From: Virgibacillus halodenitrificans JCM 12304
Lineage (GTDB): Bacteria > Bacillota > Bacilli > Bacillales > Amphibacillaceae
Direction: 5' to 3'
DNA length: 64,000 nucleotides
Assembly (NCBI RefSeq): GCF_001310895.1
Contig: NZ_BAZS01000016.1
Location: forward strand, 1 to 64,000
The translations under genes were made by a program, and so were the position numbers. The notes under the pieces were generated by a model. The model was not told where the DNA came from. It made no database searches and saw nothing but the letters and a program-made list of their open reading frames with translations. Shown piece after piece: positions 36,996 through 47,716 of the stretch; the first letter of the stretch is position 1; each line of letters opens with the position of its first letter.

Positions 36996-39900
36996 ATGGA
37001 TCTATCTAAGAGTGAAAAAATGAATTTATTGCTAAAGCAATTACAAATACCTTCAGAACATATCCAAAATCATTTCAAGGGGAGTTACCTGGAAAAGTTA
37101 GAAGTATATAAAAAGACAAAAATATGGCATTTCCACATTTATTTAGAAAATGTTTTGCCATTGGAGATACATGAGCTTTTCATAAATGCCTTAAGAGAAT
37201 CATTTCAGCAGGTAGCGTCAGTGGAATTGACAATTCAAACTGGTGACAGTACCTGTGTTAACGAAACAGTTTGTGCGTACTGGCAACGGTTTATTCATTC
37301 CATTAATAATTTATCTCCAGCTTACAAGGATCTGATCTACAATCAAACCCCTATTATTCAAAATAATAAACTATTATTAACGGCCAGAAATGAAGCAGAA
37401 GCAAACGCTCTAAAGAAGCGTTTGGATGACAGTTTTAAAAAGTACTGCCAAAAAGTGGGTCTTTCCTTTTACTCTATTGAAACAACAATTAAGACAGAAG
37501 AAGCAGATATTCAGGCATTTAAAGAGCAAAAGGCCTTGGAAGATCAGCAATTAATCCAAAAGACTGTTCAGGAAAAAGAAAAACGAGAGCAAGCAAAACC
37601 AAATCATGAAAACAAACCATTAATGCTCGGGTATAAAATACAAGATGAAGCTATACAAATGGAAGATATTCAAGATGAAGAACGTCGTGTCACTGTCCAA
37701 GGTTATATATTCGCAGCTGAAATTCGTAAGTTACGTTCTGGGCGAAGTCTATTAATAATTAAAGCAACGGATTACACGGATTCACTGCAAATAAAGATGT
37801 TCTCCAAAGGTGATGAGGATGCAGAAAAATTTGAAACAGTTAAAAAAGGGATGTGGATCAAGGCCCGGGGTAGTATCCAAACAGATATGTATACAAATGA
37901 ATTAGCTATGATGGCAAATGATATCCATGAAATAAGAGTGGAAGATAGAAAGGACACTTCCCCCGAAGATGAAAAGCGTGTTGAATTACATGCACATACG
38001 ACGATGAGTCAAATGGATGCCGTGGTCTCACCGGAAACGCTGGTTTCTCAGGCAGCAAAATGGGGGCATAAAGCCATTGCAATAACAGATCATGCTGGCG
38101 TTCAAGGCTTTCCAGATGCACATGCGGCCGGAAAGAAAAATAATATTAAAGTATTATATGGTGTAGAAATCAATCTGGTTGACGATGGTGTGCCTATAGC
38201 TTATAACGTAAAGGATATTGAATTGAACAACGCAACATATGTCGTATTTGACGTTGAAACTACCGGTCTTTCAGCAGTTTATGATACTATCATTGAACTT
38301 GCTGGTGTGAAAATCCACCAAGGAGAAATTGTTGATCGGTTTGAGTCATTTGCAAATCCGCATCATCCGTTATCTCAAACGACAACAGATCTTACCGGCA
38401 TTACAGATGAGATGGTGATGAATGCACCAGAAGTTGCTGAAGTGTTAAGTGATTTCCGCGAATGGATGGGAGACTGCATACTTGTAGCTCATAATGCCAG
38501 CTTTGATATGGGTTTTCTTAATCAAGGTTTTGAAAAAATTAACTTTCCTAAAGCGGATAATGCTGTAATTGATACATTGGAATTAGCCAGGTTTTTATTT
38601 CCTGAGTTAAAAAATCATCGACTGAATACGTTATGTAAGTATTTGGATATTGAGTTAACGCAACACCATAGAGCTATTTATGATGCAGAAGCAACAGGTT
38701 ATTTGTTTTGGAAATTAGTGCAACGGTTGGTTGATAAGGAAATTTCAAATCATAAACAATTAAATAACCATATGGGAGAAGGAAATGCCTATCAGCGGTC
38801 AAGACCTTTTCACTGTACATTACTTGCTAAAACGCAGGATGGATTAAAGAATTTATATAAGCTAGTATCACATGCACACATAGACTACTTTTATCGTGTT
38901 CCTAGAATACCAAGATCCTTACTATTGAAATTAAGGGAAGGAATATTGGTTGGTTCTGGCTGTGATAAAGGGGAAGTCTTTGAAACAATGATGCAGAAAT
39001 CTGCGGAGGAAGCGGAGAAGGTGGCTGAGTTTTATGATTACATTGAAGTACAACCACCTGCAAACTACAGCCATTTAATTGAAAAAGACTTAGTCCAAAA
39101 TGAAGCACAAATTTTAGATATAATAAATAAATTGATTAAACTTGGCGATCGGATGAATAAAAAAGTGGTCGCGACTGGGAATGTGCACTATATTGATAAC
39201 CATGATAAATTGTACCGTCAAATTTTAATTGCATCTCAAGCAGGTAATCCACTGAATAGACAGACATTGCCTGACACTCCTTTTCGTACAACTAATGAAA
39301 TGCTGGAAGCTTTTCAATTTTTAGGTGTTGATAAAGCAAAAGAAATTATTATTCATAATCCAAATGAGTTAGCAGAAGAAATAGAGGAGATATCACCTGT
39401 CAAGGATGGATTGTACACTCCTACAATTGAGGGAGCAGATCAGGATATTCGAGATTTATGCTATAATCGCGCAAAAAAAATATACGGAGAACCAGTACCA
39501 CAGCTTGTAGTTGATCGGTTGGAAAAAGAGTTGAAGAGTATTATAGGTCATGGCTTTGCTGTCATCTATCTAATCTCCCACAAGCTGGTAAAAAAATCGT
39601 TGGATGATGGTTATTTAGTCGGTTCAAGGGGTTCAGTTGGATCTTCCTTTGTTGCAACCATGACAGAAATCACTGAAGTGAATCCTTTGCCACCTCACTA
39701 TGTTTGCCTGGAATGCCATCATCATGAGTTTATAACAGATGGGACAGTTGGTAGTGGATTTGATTTACCTGATAAGGACTGCCCCGCATGTAATAAACCT
39801 CTTACGAAAGACGGGCAGGATATTCCTTTTGAAACATTCTTAGGATTTAAAGGAGATAAGGTACCCGACATTGATTTGAACTTCTCGGGAACTTATCAAC

Positions 39901-41285
39901 CAAGGGCTCATAATTATACAAAGGAATTATTCGGAGAAGATAATGTTTATCGTGCCGGTACGATAGGAACTATTGCTGAGAAAACTGCATATGGTTATGT
40001 GAAAGGCTATGCTTCAGATAAGCAACTCGTTTATAAGAATGCTGAGGTTGACAGACTGGTTCAAGGGTGTACTGGAGTGAAACGCACAACAGGACAGCAT
40101 CCGGGTGGCATTATTGTTGTACCTGATGATAAAGAAATATTTGACTTTACACCAATTCAATTCCCTGCTGATGATAAGAAAAGTGAATGGAGAACAACCC
40201 ATTTTGATTTCCATTCTATTCATGATAATTTGTTAAAATTGGATATACTAGGTCATGATGATCCAACTGTTATTCGCATGCTTCAGGATTTAAGTGGAAT
40301 TGACCCGAAAACAATACCGACGGATGATGAAGAGGTTATGAAAATCTTTTCGGGAACGGAATCTCTTGGTGTCACTCCAGACCAAATAAATTGCAAAACT
40401 GGGACTTTAGGGGTGCCGGAATTTGGAACGAAATTTGTCCGTCAAATGCTTGAAGACACAAAACCAAATACATTTGCTGAGTTGGTAATTATTTCAGGAC
40501 TTTCACATGGAACAGATGTATGGCTTGGCAATGCACAAGAATTAATAAATGATGGGATTTGTCAGCTTCCTGATGTTATTGGGTGTCGTGATGATATTAT
40601 GGTATACCTTATGCACAAAGGATTGGAAGCATCACTTGCATTTAAAATAATGGAGTTTGTACGTAAGGGAAAAGGGCTACAGGATGAATGGATAACGGAA
40701 ATGAAAAAACATGGTGTACCAGATTGGTATATCGAATCCTGTAAAAAAATTAAATATATGTTCCCTAAGGCCCATGCTGCAGCATATGTTCTAATGGCTG
40801 TAAGAATTGCTTATTTTAAAGTGCATCATCCAATCTATTTTTATGCAGCGTATTTCACAGTTCGTGCAGATGATTTTGAATTAGATACAATGATAAAAGG
40901 GTCATCAGCAATTAGAACGCGAATGGAAGAGATTTACGCAAAAGGGAACGATGCTTCTCCGAAAGAGAAAAACCTGTTAACGGTATTGGAAATCTCCTTG
41001 GAAATGTGTGAAAGAGGTTTTGGTTTGAATAAGGTTGATCTTTACAAGTCAAGCGCGACTGAATTCATAGTAGAAGGGGATCGTTTATTACCTCCTTTTA
41101 ACGCTGTGGATGGTCTCGGAACAAATGCTGCACTAAGTATAGTGAAGGCTAGAGAAGAAGGAGAATTCCTATCCAAAGAAGACCTTCGGGAGCGAAGCAG
41201 AATTTCAAAAACTGTCTTGGAATATCTTGATAATCACGGTTGTTTGGAAGGAATGGCTGAGAAGAATCAATTGTCTCTCTTTTAA
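36996..41285 (+). CDS. polC: DNA polymerase III PolC-type
   Basis: A 1429-residue replicative polymerase of low-GC Gram-positives. Domains in order: N-terminal domain (1-~225), OB fold (~230-315), PHP part 1 ([13 protein letters not shown], ~330), an inserted DnaQ-like 3'-5' exonuclease ([11 protein letters not shown], ~410-590), PHP part 2, a four-Cys zinc finger (CLECHHHEF to CPACNKPL, ~905-940), palm ([10 protein letters not shown]) and thumb/fingers with TTGQHPGGI. The ending NQLSLF resembles a clamp-binding peptide. The ATG follows GAGGAGG. No frameshift is seen. Confidence 0.98.
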   Translation: MDLSKSEKMNLLLKQLQIPSEHIQNHFKGSYLEKLEVYKKTKIWHFHIYLENVLPLEIHELFINALRESFQQVASVELTIQTGDSTCVNETVCAYWQRFIHSINNLSPAYKDLIYNQTPIIQNNKLLLTARNEAEANALKKRLDDSFKKYCQKVGLSFYSIETTIKTEEADIQAFKEQKALEDQQLIQKTVQEKEKREQAKPNHENKPLMLGYKIQDEAIQMEDIQDEERRVTVQGYIFAAEIRKLRSGRSLLIIKATDYTDSLQIKMFSKGDEDAEKFETVKKGMWIKARGSIQTDMYTNELAMMANDIHEIRVEDRKDTSPEDEKRVELHAHTTMSQMDAVVSPETLVSQAAKWGHKAIAITDHAGVQGFPDAHAAGKKNNIKVLYGVEINLVDDGVPIAYNVKDIELNNATYVVFDVETTGLSAVYDTIIELAGVKIHQGEIVDRFESFANPHHPLSQTTTDLTGITDEMVMNAPEVAEVLSDFREWMGDCILVAHNASFDMGFLNQGFEKINFPKADNAVIDTLELARFLFPELKNHRLNTLCKYLDIELTQHHRAIYDAEATGYLFWKLVQRLVDKEISNHKQLNNHMGEGNAYQRSRPFHCTLLAKTQDGLKNLYKLVSHAHIDYFYRVPRIPRSLLLKLREGILVGSGCDKGEVFETMMQKSAEEAEKVAEFYDYIEVQPPANYSHLIEKDLVQNEAQILDIINKLIKLGDRMNKKVVATGNVHYIDNHDKLYRQILIASQAGNPLNRQTLPDTPFRTTNEMLEAFQFLGVDKAKEIIIHNPNELAEEIEEISPVKDGLYTPTIEGADQDIRDLCYNRAKKIYGEPVPQLVVDRLEKELKSIIGHGFAVIYLISHKLVKKSLDDGYLVGSRGSVGSSFVATMTEITEVNPLPPHYVCLECHHHEFITDGTVGSGFDLPDKDCPACNKPLTKDGQDIPFETFLGFKGDKVPDIDLNFSGTYQPRAHNYTKELFGEDNVYRAGTIGTIAEKTAYGYVKGYASDKQLVYKNAEVDRLVQGCTGVKRTTGQHPGGIIVVPDDKEIFDFTPIQFPADDKKSEWRTTHFDFHSIHDNLLKLDILGHDDPTVIRMLQDLSGIDPKTIPTDDEEVMKIFSGTESLGVTPDQINCKTGTLGVPEFGTKFVRQMLEDTKPNTFAELVIISGLSHGTDVWLGNAQELINDGICQLPDVIGCRDDIMVYLMHKGLEASLAFKIMEFVRKGKGLQDEWITEMKKHGVPDWYIESCKKIKYMFPKAHAAAYVLMAVRIAYFKVHHPIYFYAAYFTVRADDFELDTMIKGSSAIRTRMEEIYAKGNDASPKEKNLLTVLEISLEMCERGFGLNKVDLYKSSATEFIVEGDRLLPPFNAVDGLGTNAALSIVKAREEGEFLSKEDLRERSRISKTVLEYLDNHGCLEGMAEKNQLSLF

Positions 41286-41353
41286 ACCAATAAACATTAG
41301 ATCGAAATAATTAGCTATTTGTAAAGATCCAGACGTTTATGCCTATCCCTATC

Positions 41354-41369
41354 TTTTCACAAGTGAAAA
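41354..41369. promoter_or_regulatory. Palindrome upstream of the RsbR-like gene
   Basis: TTTTCAC-AA-GTGAAAA is a perfect inverted repeat with 7-base arms, 17 bases upstream of a TATAAT at 41387-41392 where the -35 box would fall. It may be an operator; the -35 element is poor. Confidence 0.4.
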
Positions 41370-41458
41370 TAGTAATGGAGTTGTGATATAATACTTGGGA
41401 ACTTTATAAAATATTCTATTTTTATGTTGTGTAATAAACATAGGAAGGCGGGATCACA

Positions 41459-42328
41459 ATGAGGCGAGATCTGATTTATACAGATGGACAGGATATTAAA
41501 GGATTTTTATCAGAGAATAAATCTATGTTTGAAGAAGTTTTGTTGCAACACGCAGCAAATGTTCGAGATAAAATTGAAGAAATTAAGCTTGTAGGTAATA
41601 TAAACCTTTTGGGGAATGCTGTTAAACTTGTCTTAATGGTGGTAGAAGAAAAGCGTGACGATGTTATAGCTTTTGGAAATCAGGAAGGTATTGCCTGGGC
41701 TAAAACATCTTTAACACTTTCATTTAAATTGGAATGGGTACAGGCAATCCGGAAGACTTTATGGGAATTCCTCTATGAATACGATCATTTTACAGAAGAT
41801 CAGGCTGATAGAGAACGTTTTTTTACTATGGAGAATAAGGTTAATGAGTTAATTGATGAGTTTTTTAAAGGTTTTTTTATTAGTTATTCCGAATATAAAG
41901 ATAAACTTATTGAACAGCAGACAAAGCTGGTAGAAAATTTGTCTGTTCCGATCATTCCTGTGTCTCCCAATATTAGTATATTGCCTCTCATTGGCACAAT
42001 AGATTCTTATCGTGCTTCAATTATAGAAGAAAAGGTCCTTTTTGAGATTGGCAAAAAGAGAGTTGAGATATTAATTTTAGATTTGTCTGGAATAGCTGAA
42101 ATGGACCATGAAGCTATCCAAAACTTTCTAAAACTGCTTGATGGTGTAAACATGATGGGCTGTCGCACTGTAATTACTGGGTTAAGTCCAAAAATTGTAC
42201 GAGAAATAGTAAATATGGACATTAGCTTTGGACAGAAAGCTGAAACAAAAGGAACATTGGAACAGGCCATGCAGGATTATATGAAACTATTCGACGCTTC
42301 CAGGTCAGATATTCAGTCCAATGTTTAG
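41459..42328 (+). CDS. RsbR-type stressosome protein with STAS domain
   Basis: A 289-residue RsbR paralogue. The first ~160 residues are all helical, like the non-heme globin fold of RsbR sensors. Residues ~165-285 form a STAS domain (ILPLIGTIDSYRA, ILDLSGIAEMDHEAI, VITGLSPKIVREIV). Aligning with RsbRA, the Thr171 equivalent is Ser183, but the Thr205 equivalent is His217, which RsbT could not phosphorylate. No rsbS or rsbT is adjacent. It stands alone between polC and rimP. The ATG is preceded by GGAAGGCGGGA. A role in sigma-B control is inferred. Confidence 0.85.
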   Translation: MRRDLIYTDGQDIKGFLSENKSMFEEVLLQHAANVRDKIEEIKLVGNINLLGNAVKLVLMVVEEKRDDVIAFGNQEGIAWAKTSLTLSFKLEWVQAIRKTLWEFLYEYDHFTEDQADRERFFTMENKVNELIDEFFKGFFISYSEYKDKLIEQQTKLVENLSVPIIPVSPNISILPLIGTIDSYRASIIEEKVLFEIGKKRVEILILDLSGIAEMDHEAIQNFLKLLDGVNMMGCRTVITGLSPKIVREIVNMDISFGQKAETKGTLEQAMQDYMKLFDASRSDIQSNV

Positions 42329-42367
42329 TCTTTCTCTTAACCGGAAACACTATTTATACCCACTTTC

Positions 42368-42396
42368 TTGCAAGAGGTTCTTCCTTATGATATAAT
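42368..42396 (+). promoter_or_regulatory. Strong extended -10 promoter of the rimP-nusA-infB operon
   Basis: TTGCAA (42368-42373), a 17-base spacer and TATAAT (42391-42396), with TG at 42388-42389. All elements are near consensus. It lies after the RsbR-like gene and about 200 bases before rimP. Confidence 0.75.
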
Positions 42397-42426
42397 TTTT
42401 TTGGTAAGAAATGATACGAACGGTTA

Positions 42427-42452
42427 AAAGAGTGGGTGATCACCCACTCTTT
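42427..42452 (+). terminator. Perfect 26-bp palindrome in the rimP leader
   Basis: AAAGAGTGGGTGA followed by its exact reverse complement. It lies about 25 bases past the predicted transcription start and is followed by a pyrimidine-rich stretch. It could terminate transcripts from the RsbR-like gene or act as the first hairpin of a leader. Confidence 0.6.
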
Positions 42453-42491
42453 CTTCATACTTCTAGCTGACTCTTGAGTTAAAACTTCCCT

Positions 42492-42526
42492 CCCTTGCCA
42501 CATACTGCCGGCAGGGGTTTTATATT
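42492..42526 (+). promoter_or_regulatory. Second hairpin with T-tract in the rimP leader (possible attenuator)
   Basis: CCCTTGCC pairs with GGCAGGGG (one G-U) around a 10-base loop, followed by TTTTATATT. It is downstream of the rimP promoter and upstream of its ribosome binding site, the arrangement of a transcription attenuator. Confidence 0.45.
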
Positions 42527-42607
42527 GATTCACGGAATGCTCAAATGAAAAATAGTATGATGGTTCATAATAAGGGTTAATGATAATTCAGTAAAGGAGG
42601 ATGAGAC

Positions 42608-43078
42608 GTGAGTTCACAAGTAATTAAAACAACAGAAGAGTTACTTCACCCCATTCTAGAACATAAAGGGCTTGAATTAGTTGACATTGAATATGTGAAA
42701 GAAGGGAAAAACTGGTTTCTTCGAATATACATTGATAAGCCTGGAGGAATCGATATTACAGAATGTGGGGATGTATCTGAGGAACTAAGCGAGAAGCTTG
42801 ACCAGCAAGACCCTATTAAAGAGGCATATTTCTTAGAAGTCTCTTCACCTGGAGTGGAACGTCCTTTAAAAACGAAAGATGACTTTAGTAATAATTTAAA
42901 TAAGAACATCTATGTAAAGTTATATGAGCCAGTTGAAGGTGAAAAGGAATATGAAGGTATTTTAAAAGATTTCACGAATAATATCTTAACATTGGAAATT
43001 AAAGTAAAGACAAGAAGTAAACAAATTGAAATACCATATGACAAGATAGCAAAAGCAAGAATAGCTGTTACGTTTTAA
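42608..43078 (+). CDS. rimP: Ribosome maturation factor RimP
   Basis: A 156-residue 30S assembly factor. ELVDIEYVKEGKNWFLRIYIDKPGGIDITEC and YFLEVSSPGVERPL are family motifs in the N-terminal alpha/beta domain, and a C-terminal SH3-like barrel follows (~90-156). The GTG start has AAAGGAGGA. It heads the nusA-infB operon as in most bacteria. Confidence 0.97.
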   Translation: MSSQVIKTTEELLHPILEHKGLELVDIEYVKEGKNWFLRIYIDKPGGIDITECGDVSEELSEKLDQQDPIKEAYFLEVSSPGVERPLKTKDDFSNNLNKNIYVKLYEPVEGEKEYEGILKDFTNNILTLEIKVKTRSKQIEIPYDKIAKARIAVTF

Positions 43079-43093
43079 AGGGGGAAAATAAAA

Positions 43094-44200
43094 GTGGCCA
43101 ATCAGTTGTTTGACGCGATTGATTATTTAGCAAAAGAAAAAGGGATTGACAAAGATATTCTAATGGAAGCATTAGAAGCTGCTTTGATCTCTGCCTATAA
43201 GAAAAATTTTAAGTCAGCTACAAACGTAAGAGTAGAACTTAATGAACAAACAGGTAAAATGGGTGTCTTTTCAAGAAAAACTGTTGTAGAGGATATCGAG
43301 GATCCGCAAGAAGAAATTTCCTTAGAAGAAGCCAAGGGGATAAATCCTAATTATGAACTGGAAGACATTGTAGAAGTTGAAGTTACACCTAAAGATTTTG
43401 GTAGGATAGCTGCCCAAGCTGCAAAACAAGTAGTGACTCAGCGTGTAAGAGAGGCTGAAAGGGGAGTTATATTCTCTGAGTATTCTGATCGTGAAGAAGA
43501 TGTGATGACTGGGATTATTCAAAGAAAAGATCCTCGTTTTGTCTATGTCAACCTGGGTAAGATTGAGGCCAAGCTTGCGGAAGCTGAACAAATGCCTACA
43601 GAAGAATACCACGTGCATGATCGTCTGAAAGTTTTTGTTACAAAGGTGGAAAACACGAGTAAAGGACCCCAAATATATATATCAAGATCTCATCCAGGGC
43701 TTCTCAAACGTTTGTTTGAAATGGAAGTACCAGAAATTTATGATGGTATTGTAGAGATTAAATCACTAGCAAGAGAGGCTGGTGACCGTTCTAAAATTTC
43801 CGTATACGCACCAGATCCGGAAATAGATCCGGTAGGTTCATGTGTTGGACAAAAAGGGCAACGGGTCCAAGCGATTGTAAACGAGTTAAAAGGTGAAAAA
43901 ATTGATGTAGTAGAATGGTCTGAGGACCCAGTAGTTTATGTGTCAAATGCACTTAGCCCTTCTAAGGTAGTAAGTGTGCTCGTCAATGAGGAAGAGAAAG
44001 CTACAACAGTAATCGTTCCAGATTATCAGCTTTCCTTGGCCATTGGTAAACGAGGTCAAAATGCCAGACTTGCTGCAAAGCTCACGGGTTGGAAAATCGA
44101 TATTAAGAGCGAATCTGAAGCAAGAGAAGATGGCCTCTTAGATGAAACCGAAGAGTTACACGATGAGGAAGATTTGTTTAATTTTAGTGATGATGAATAA
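43094..44200 (+). CDS. nusA: Transcription termination/antitermination protein NusA
   Basis: A 368-residue RNA polymerase-binding factor that stimulates pausing and termination. The N-terminal domain (1-~130) is followed by an S1 domain (~135-200) and two KH domains (DPVGSCVGQKGQRVQAIVNEL; LAIGKRGQNARLAAKLTGW). The C terminus is acidic and lacks the enterobacterial repeats, normal for Bacillaceae. The GTG start follows AAGGGGG. Confidence 0.97.
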   Translation: MANQLFDAIDYLAKEKGIDKDILMEALEAALISAYKKNFKSATNVRVELNEQTGKMGVFSRKTVVEDIEDPQEEISLEEAKGINPNYELEDIVEVEVTPKDFGRIAAQAAKQVVTQRVREAERGVIFSEYSDREEDVMTGIIQRKDPRFVYVNLGKIEAKLAEAEQMPTEEYHVHDRLKVFVTKVENTSKGPQIYISRSHPGLLKRLFEMEVPEIYDGIVEIKSLAREAGDRSKISVYAPDPEIDPVGSCVGQKGQRVQAIVNELKGEKIDVVEWSEDPVVYVSNALSPSKVVSVLVNEEEKATTVIVPDYQLSLAIGKRGQNARLAAKLTGWKIDIKSESEAREDGLLDETEELHDEEDLFNFSDDE

Positions 44201-44257
44201 AACAACAATTTTATTTAGGAACTGACCAGGTTTTCCTGATTAGAGGGAGGCTTTCAA

Positions 44258-44539
44258 ATGAACAAGAAAAGAAAAGTACCAGAAAGAAAATGTGTTGTTA
44301 CGAACGAAACAAAACCAAAAAAAGAATTGATAAGAATAGTACGCAATAAAGAAGGCGAAGTTTTTGTAGACCCATCCGGTAAGAAAAACGGGCGCGGAGC
44401 TTATTTGACACTTGATATAGATGTCATAGATAAAGCTGAGAAATCGAATATTCTTAATCGCCAACTGAATGCGGAAGTTTCATCAACTATATACGAAGAA
44501 TTAAAACAGCTTGCAGTAGGTAGTTCCCATGCGAAATAG
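44258..44539 (+). CDS. ylxR: YlxR family RNA-binding protein (RnpM)
   Basis: A 93-residue basic protein with PERKCVVTNETKPKKELIRIVR and DPSGKKNGRGAYLT, the YlxR (DUF448) signature. Its B. subtilis homologue, recently named RnpM, is reported to bind RNase P RNA. It lies between nusA and ylxQ in the conserved order and overlaps ylxQ by 11 bases. The ATG follows GAGGGAGG. Confidence 0.93.
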   Translation: MNKKRKVPERKCVVTNETKPKKELIRIVRNKEGEVFVDPSGKKNGRGAYLTLDIDVIDKAEKSNILNRQLNAEVSSTIYEELKQLAVGSSHAK

Positions 44540-44828
44540 CTATTTAAATATGATTGGATTGGCTTATCGGGCCAGAAAGTGCTCTTTAGGCGAAGAAACA
44601 ATTGTGAAAGATATTCAGCAAAAGAAAGCAAAGTTGGTACTAGTGGCAAGCGATATTGGGCCACAAACGAAGAAAAAGATCACTGATAAGTGTAAGACTT
44701 ACAAAGTACCATTTGAAATAGTAGATGATAGAGAAACTTTATCACATGCTATTGGAAAATCCCAGAGAGTGGCCGTTGCAATTTTAGATGCAGGGTTTGC
44801 TGAGAAGATAAAGTCTTTACTCGGGTAA
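44529..44828 (+). CDS. ylxQ: L7Ae/L30e-like ribosomal protein YlxQ
   Basis: A 99-residue L7Ae-type RNA-binding protein. Features are [44 protein letters not shown] and [28 protein letters not shown]. Such proteins bind kink-turn RNA. It overlaps ylxR and precedes infB, the usual Bacillaceae arrangement. Confidence 0.93.
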   Translation: MRNSYLNMIGLAYRARKCSLGEETIVKDIQQKKAKLVLVASDIGPQTKKKITDKCKTYKVPFEIVDDRETLSHAIGKSQRVAVAILDAGFAEKIKSLLG

Positions 44829-44848
44829 CTAAATTCGGGGGTGAACGT

Positions 44849-46969
44849 ATGAGTAAAATGCGTGTATATGAATATGCTAAACAAAATAACACTTCAAGTA
44901 AAAATGTAATTAACTATCTAAAAGAAATGGATGTGGAGGTATCAAATCATATGTCGACTATATCCACAGATACCATTAACAAATTAGATAAAAAATTTAA
45001 AACTACTTCACAAAATAATGATAACAAAGCAGTATCAAAACCAAATGAAACTAAAAAAAATGATGCTAAACCAAACCCAGGTGGGAAACAGGTGAATAAA
45101 CCAAATAATTTTAAGAAACAAGATAATAAAAGAAACAATAAACAAAATAATAAAAATCATAAGAGCAACAAAGGAAATAAGCAAGATTTCAAGCAACAAC
45201 CGGCCAAAAAAGAAACACCAGAAAAAATCACATATAGTGGAGTACTCACTGTAAGTGAACTAGCAGAGAAGTTAAATAAAGAAGCTTCTGAAATAATTAA
45301 AAAGTTAATGTTTCTTGGTGTAATGGCTACAAAAAATCAGGATTTAGATGATGATGCAATTGAATTAATCTGTGAAGAATTCAACGTAGAAGTGGAAAAA
45401 GAAATCGTACTAGAGGACACTGATTTCGACAAGTATATTTCTGAAGAAAATGAAGCAGACCTTGTTGAAAGACCAGCTGTTGTTACAATCATGGGTCATG
45501 TTGATCACGGAAAAACAACGTTATTGGATGCTATCCGTCATACAAAGGTAACTGCGGGGGAAGCTGGTGGTATTACCCAACATATTGGAGCATATCAAGT
45601 AGAAAACGATGGTAAAAAGATTACTTTCCTTGACACACCTGGTCACGCTGCTTTTACAAGTATGCGTTCTCGTGGTGCACAAGTGACAGATGTTGCTATC
45701 CTAGTAGTCGCAGCAGATGATGGAGTTATGCCGCAAACCATTGAAGCAATCAACCATGCTAAAGCTGCTGAGGTACCTATCATTGTAGCTGTTAACAAAA
45801 TGGATAAAGAGGGGGCTAATCCCGATCGCGTGATGCAGGAATTAACTGAATATCAATTGATTCCCGAGGATTGGGGCGGCGATACTATTTTCGTCAACCT
45901 TACTGCAATCAAAGGGGAAGGAATTGACGACCTGCTCGAAATGATCGTGCTTGTTTCCGAAGTTGAGGAATTGAAAGCTAATCCAAAGAGTGAAGCATTC
46001 GGTACAGTGATTGATGCTCAGTTGGATAAAGGTCGGGGATCCGTAGCTACATTGCTTGTCCAGAATGGAACTCTTCATGTGGGTGACTCTATCGTTGTAG
46101 GTCATACGCACGGACGTGTCCGAGCAATGGTAAATGATTTGGGTAAACGCGTGCAGGAAGCTGGACCTTCTACACCTGTTGAAATAACAGGGCTAAATGA
46201 GGTTCCACAAGCAGGCGATCAATTCCTTGTGTTTAGGGATGAGAAAAAGGCTCGCCAAATTGGGGAAGCTCGTCAACAAAAACAAATTCAAGAAAATCGA
46301 AGTGAACAAACGAAAGTTAGTTTAGATGATTTATTTGAACAAATTAAACAGGGCGATATGAAAGAAATAAATATTATAATAAAAGCAGATGTTCAAGGTT
46401 CTGCTGAAGCACTTGCTTCATCCCTGCAAAAAATTGATGTGGAAGGTGTCAACATTAAAATCATCCACACTGGTGTAGGGGCAATTACGGAATCTGATAT
46501 TATTCTTGCATCCGCATCTAATGCAATTGTTATAGGGTTTAATGTTCGTCCAGACGTAAATGCGAAAAAAGCAGCAGAATCAGAAAAAGTAGATGTACGC
46601 TTACATCGTGTTATTTACAAAGCAATAGAGGAAATTGAAGCAGCGATGAAAGGTATGCTTGATCCGGAATTTGAAGAAAAAATTATTGGGCAAGCAGAAG
46701 TTCGTGAGACCTTCAAAGTCTCCAAGATCGGTACTATTGCTGGAAGCTATGTAACCGATGGGAAATTGACCAGATCCTCAGGAGTTAGAGTAATTCGTGA
46801 TGGAGTAGTTCAATTTGAAGGTGAAATTGATACCTTAAAACGTTTTAAAGATGATGTGAAAGAAGTTGCGCAAAATTATGAGTGTGGAATAACTATTAAA
46901 AACTTTAATGACATTAAAGAAGGCGATGTAATAGAAGCATTCATTATGGAGGAAATTGAGCGTAAATGA
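44849..46969 (+). CDS. infB: Translation initiation factor IF-2
   Basis: A 706-residue GTPase that places initiator tRNA on the 30S subunit. A lysine/asparagine-rich low-complexity N-terminal region (~50-130) follows a small IF2_N domain. G1 is [15 protein letters not shown] (~213), G3 DTPGHAAF and G4 NKMDK. Domains II-IV follow, including the C-terminal beta barrel ending MEEIERK. The ATG follows GGGGGTGA. It overlaps ylxP by four bases. Confidence 0.98.
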   Translation: MSKMRVYEYAKQNNTSSKNVINYLKEMDVEVSNHMSTISTDTINKLDKKFKTTSQNNDNKAVSKPNETKKNDAKPNPGGKQVNKPNNFKKQDNKRNNKQNNKNHKSNKGNKQDFKQQPAKKETPEKITYSGVLTVSELAEKLNKEASEIIKKLMFLGVMATKNQDLDDDAIELICEEFNVEVEKEIVLEDTDFDKYISEENEADLVERPAVVTIMGHVDHGKTTLLDAIRHTKVTAGEAGGITQHIGAYQVENDGKKITFLDTPGHAAFTSMRSRGAQVTDVAILVVAADDGVMPQTIEAINHAKAAEVPIIVAVNKMDKEGANPDRVMQELTEYQLIPEDWGGDTIFVNLTAIKGEGIDDLLEMIVLVSEVEELKANPKSEAFGTVIDAQLDKGRGSVATLLVQNGTLHVGDSIVVGHTHGRVRAMVNDLGKRVQEAGPSTPVEITGLNEVPQAGDQFLVFRDEKKARQIGEARQQKQIQENRSEQTKVSLDDLFEQIKQGDMKEINIIIKADVQGSAEALASSLQKIDVEGVNIKIIHTGVGAITESDIILASASNAIVIGFNVRPDVNAKKAAESEKVDVRLHRVIYKAIEEIEAAMKGMLDPEFEEKIIGQAEVRETFKVSKIGTIAGSYVTDGKLTRSSGVRVIRDGVVQFEGEIDTLKRFKDDVKEVAQNYECGITIKNFNDIKEGDVIEAFIMEEIERK

Positions 46970-47244
46970 TTTTGTTTGCAGAGATCGAATGTATAATGTA
47001 TGAAGGACATTCATTGAAGCAAAAAAGATCCGTACTCAAACGTCTTATGGCAAGACTCCAAAAAGATCTCAATGTAGCAGTAACGGAGTTGGATTACCAT
47101 GATCTTTGGCAACGTACCAAATTAGGTATCGTGACAATATCGAATGACTTAACTCATTCGGAAAAGGTGATTCAGGAAGCATTACGCATAATTGATGATT
47201 ATCCTGAACTGGAGCGGACCATAACAAATACGGAACGTATTTAA
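46966..47244 (+). CDS. ylxP: YlxP family protein (DUF503)
   Basis: A 92-residue small protein with [39 protein letters not shown] (in parts) and LGIVTISND, the DUF503 pattern. Its function is not established; it sits between infB and rbfA in nearly all Bacillaceae, suggesting a ribosome or translation role. Its start overlaps the infB stop (ATGA). Confidence 0.92.
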   Translation: MILFAEIECIMYEGHSLKQKRSVLKRLMARLQKDLNVAVTELDYHDLWQRTKLGIVTISNDLTHSEKVIQEALRIIDDYPELERTITNTERI

Positions 47245-47298
47245 CCAGGTTGATTGTTAGAATCGTAATCTTTTGTTATTAATCGAGGTGAAGACATA

Positions 47299-47631
47299 AT
47301 GGCTGACATGCGAGCAAATAGAGTTGCCGAGCAAATGAAAAAAGAATTGGGCGAAATACTGACCCGTAAGATAAAAGATCCAAGGATTGGATTTGTTACA
47401 GTAACTGATGTGGAGGTCACCGGGGATTTACAACAAGCAAAGGTTTTTATTTCTGTTTTAGGTGACGAAAAGCAAAAGCAAGATACATTATTGGGACTTG
47501 CAAAAGCGAAAGGTTTTATGCGCTCTGAAATTGGGCAGCGAATTCGCTTAAGAAAAACACCTGAGCTATATTTGAATTTGATGAAGCATTTGAATATGGA
47601 AATCGGATTGAGACAATACTTCGAGATTTAA
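47299..47631 (+). CDS. rbfA: Ribosome-binding factor A, C terminus altered by frameshift
   Basis: RbfA is a KH-fold factor for 16S rRNA 5' end maturation. Residues 1-~91 are typical ([57 protein letters not shown]). After TPELY the sequence becomes [19 protein letters not shown], unlike the family. Adding one T to the TTT at 47571-47573 gives [23 protein letters not shown], the canonical end, finishing at 47639 with 113 residues. Consensus error is most likely. The ATG follows CGAGGTG. Confidence 0.95.
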   Translation: MADMRANRVAEQMKKELGEILTRKIKDPRIGFVTVTDVEVTGDLQQAKVFISVLGDEKQKQDTLLGLAKAKGFMRSEIGQRIRLRKTPELYLNLMKHLNMEIGLRQYFEI

Positions 47632-47649
47632 ACAAATAGTCTGACCGGA

Positions 47650-47680
47650 AAATCTGACTTTTATTGAGTCAGATTTTTTT
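47650..47680 (+). terminator. rbfA-truB intergenic terminator
   Basis: AAATCTGAC and GTCAGATTT form a 9-bp perfect stem around a 9-base loop, followed by further T. It lies between rbfA and truB in an otherwise continuous operon. Confidence 0.8.
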
Positions 47681-47716
47681 CCATCCAAACTTTTAAATAG
47701 TGGAGGATGAGCATGC

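Noticed and set aside
42505-42514. CTGCCGGCAG as an operator in the rimP leader
   Set aside because: It is a short self-complementary stretch within the second leader hairpin and is better explained as part of that RNA stem.
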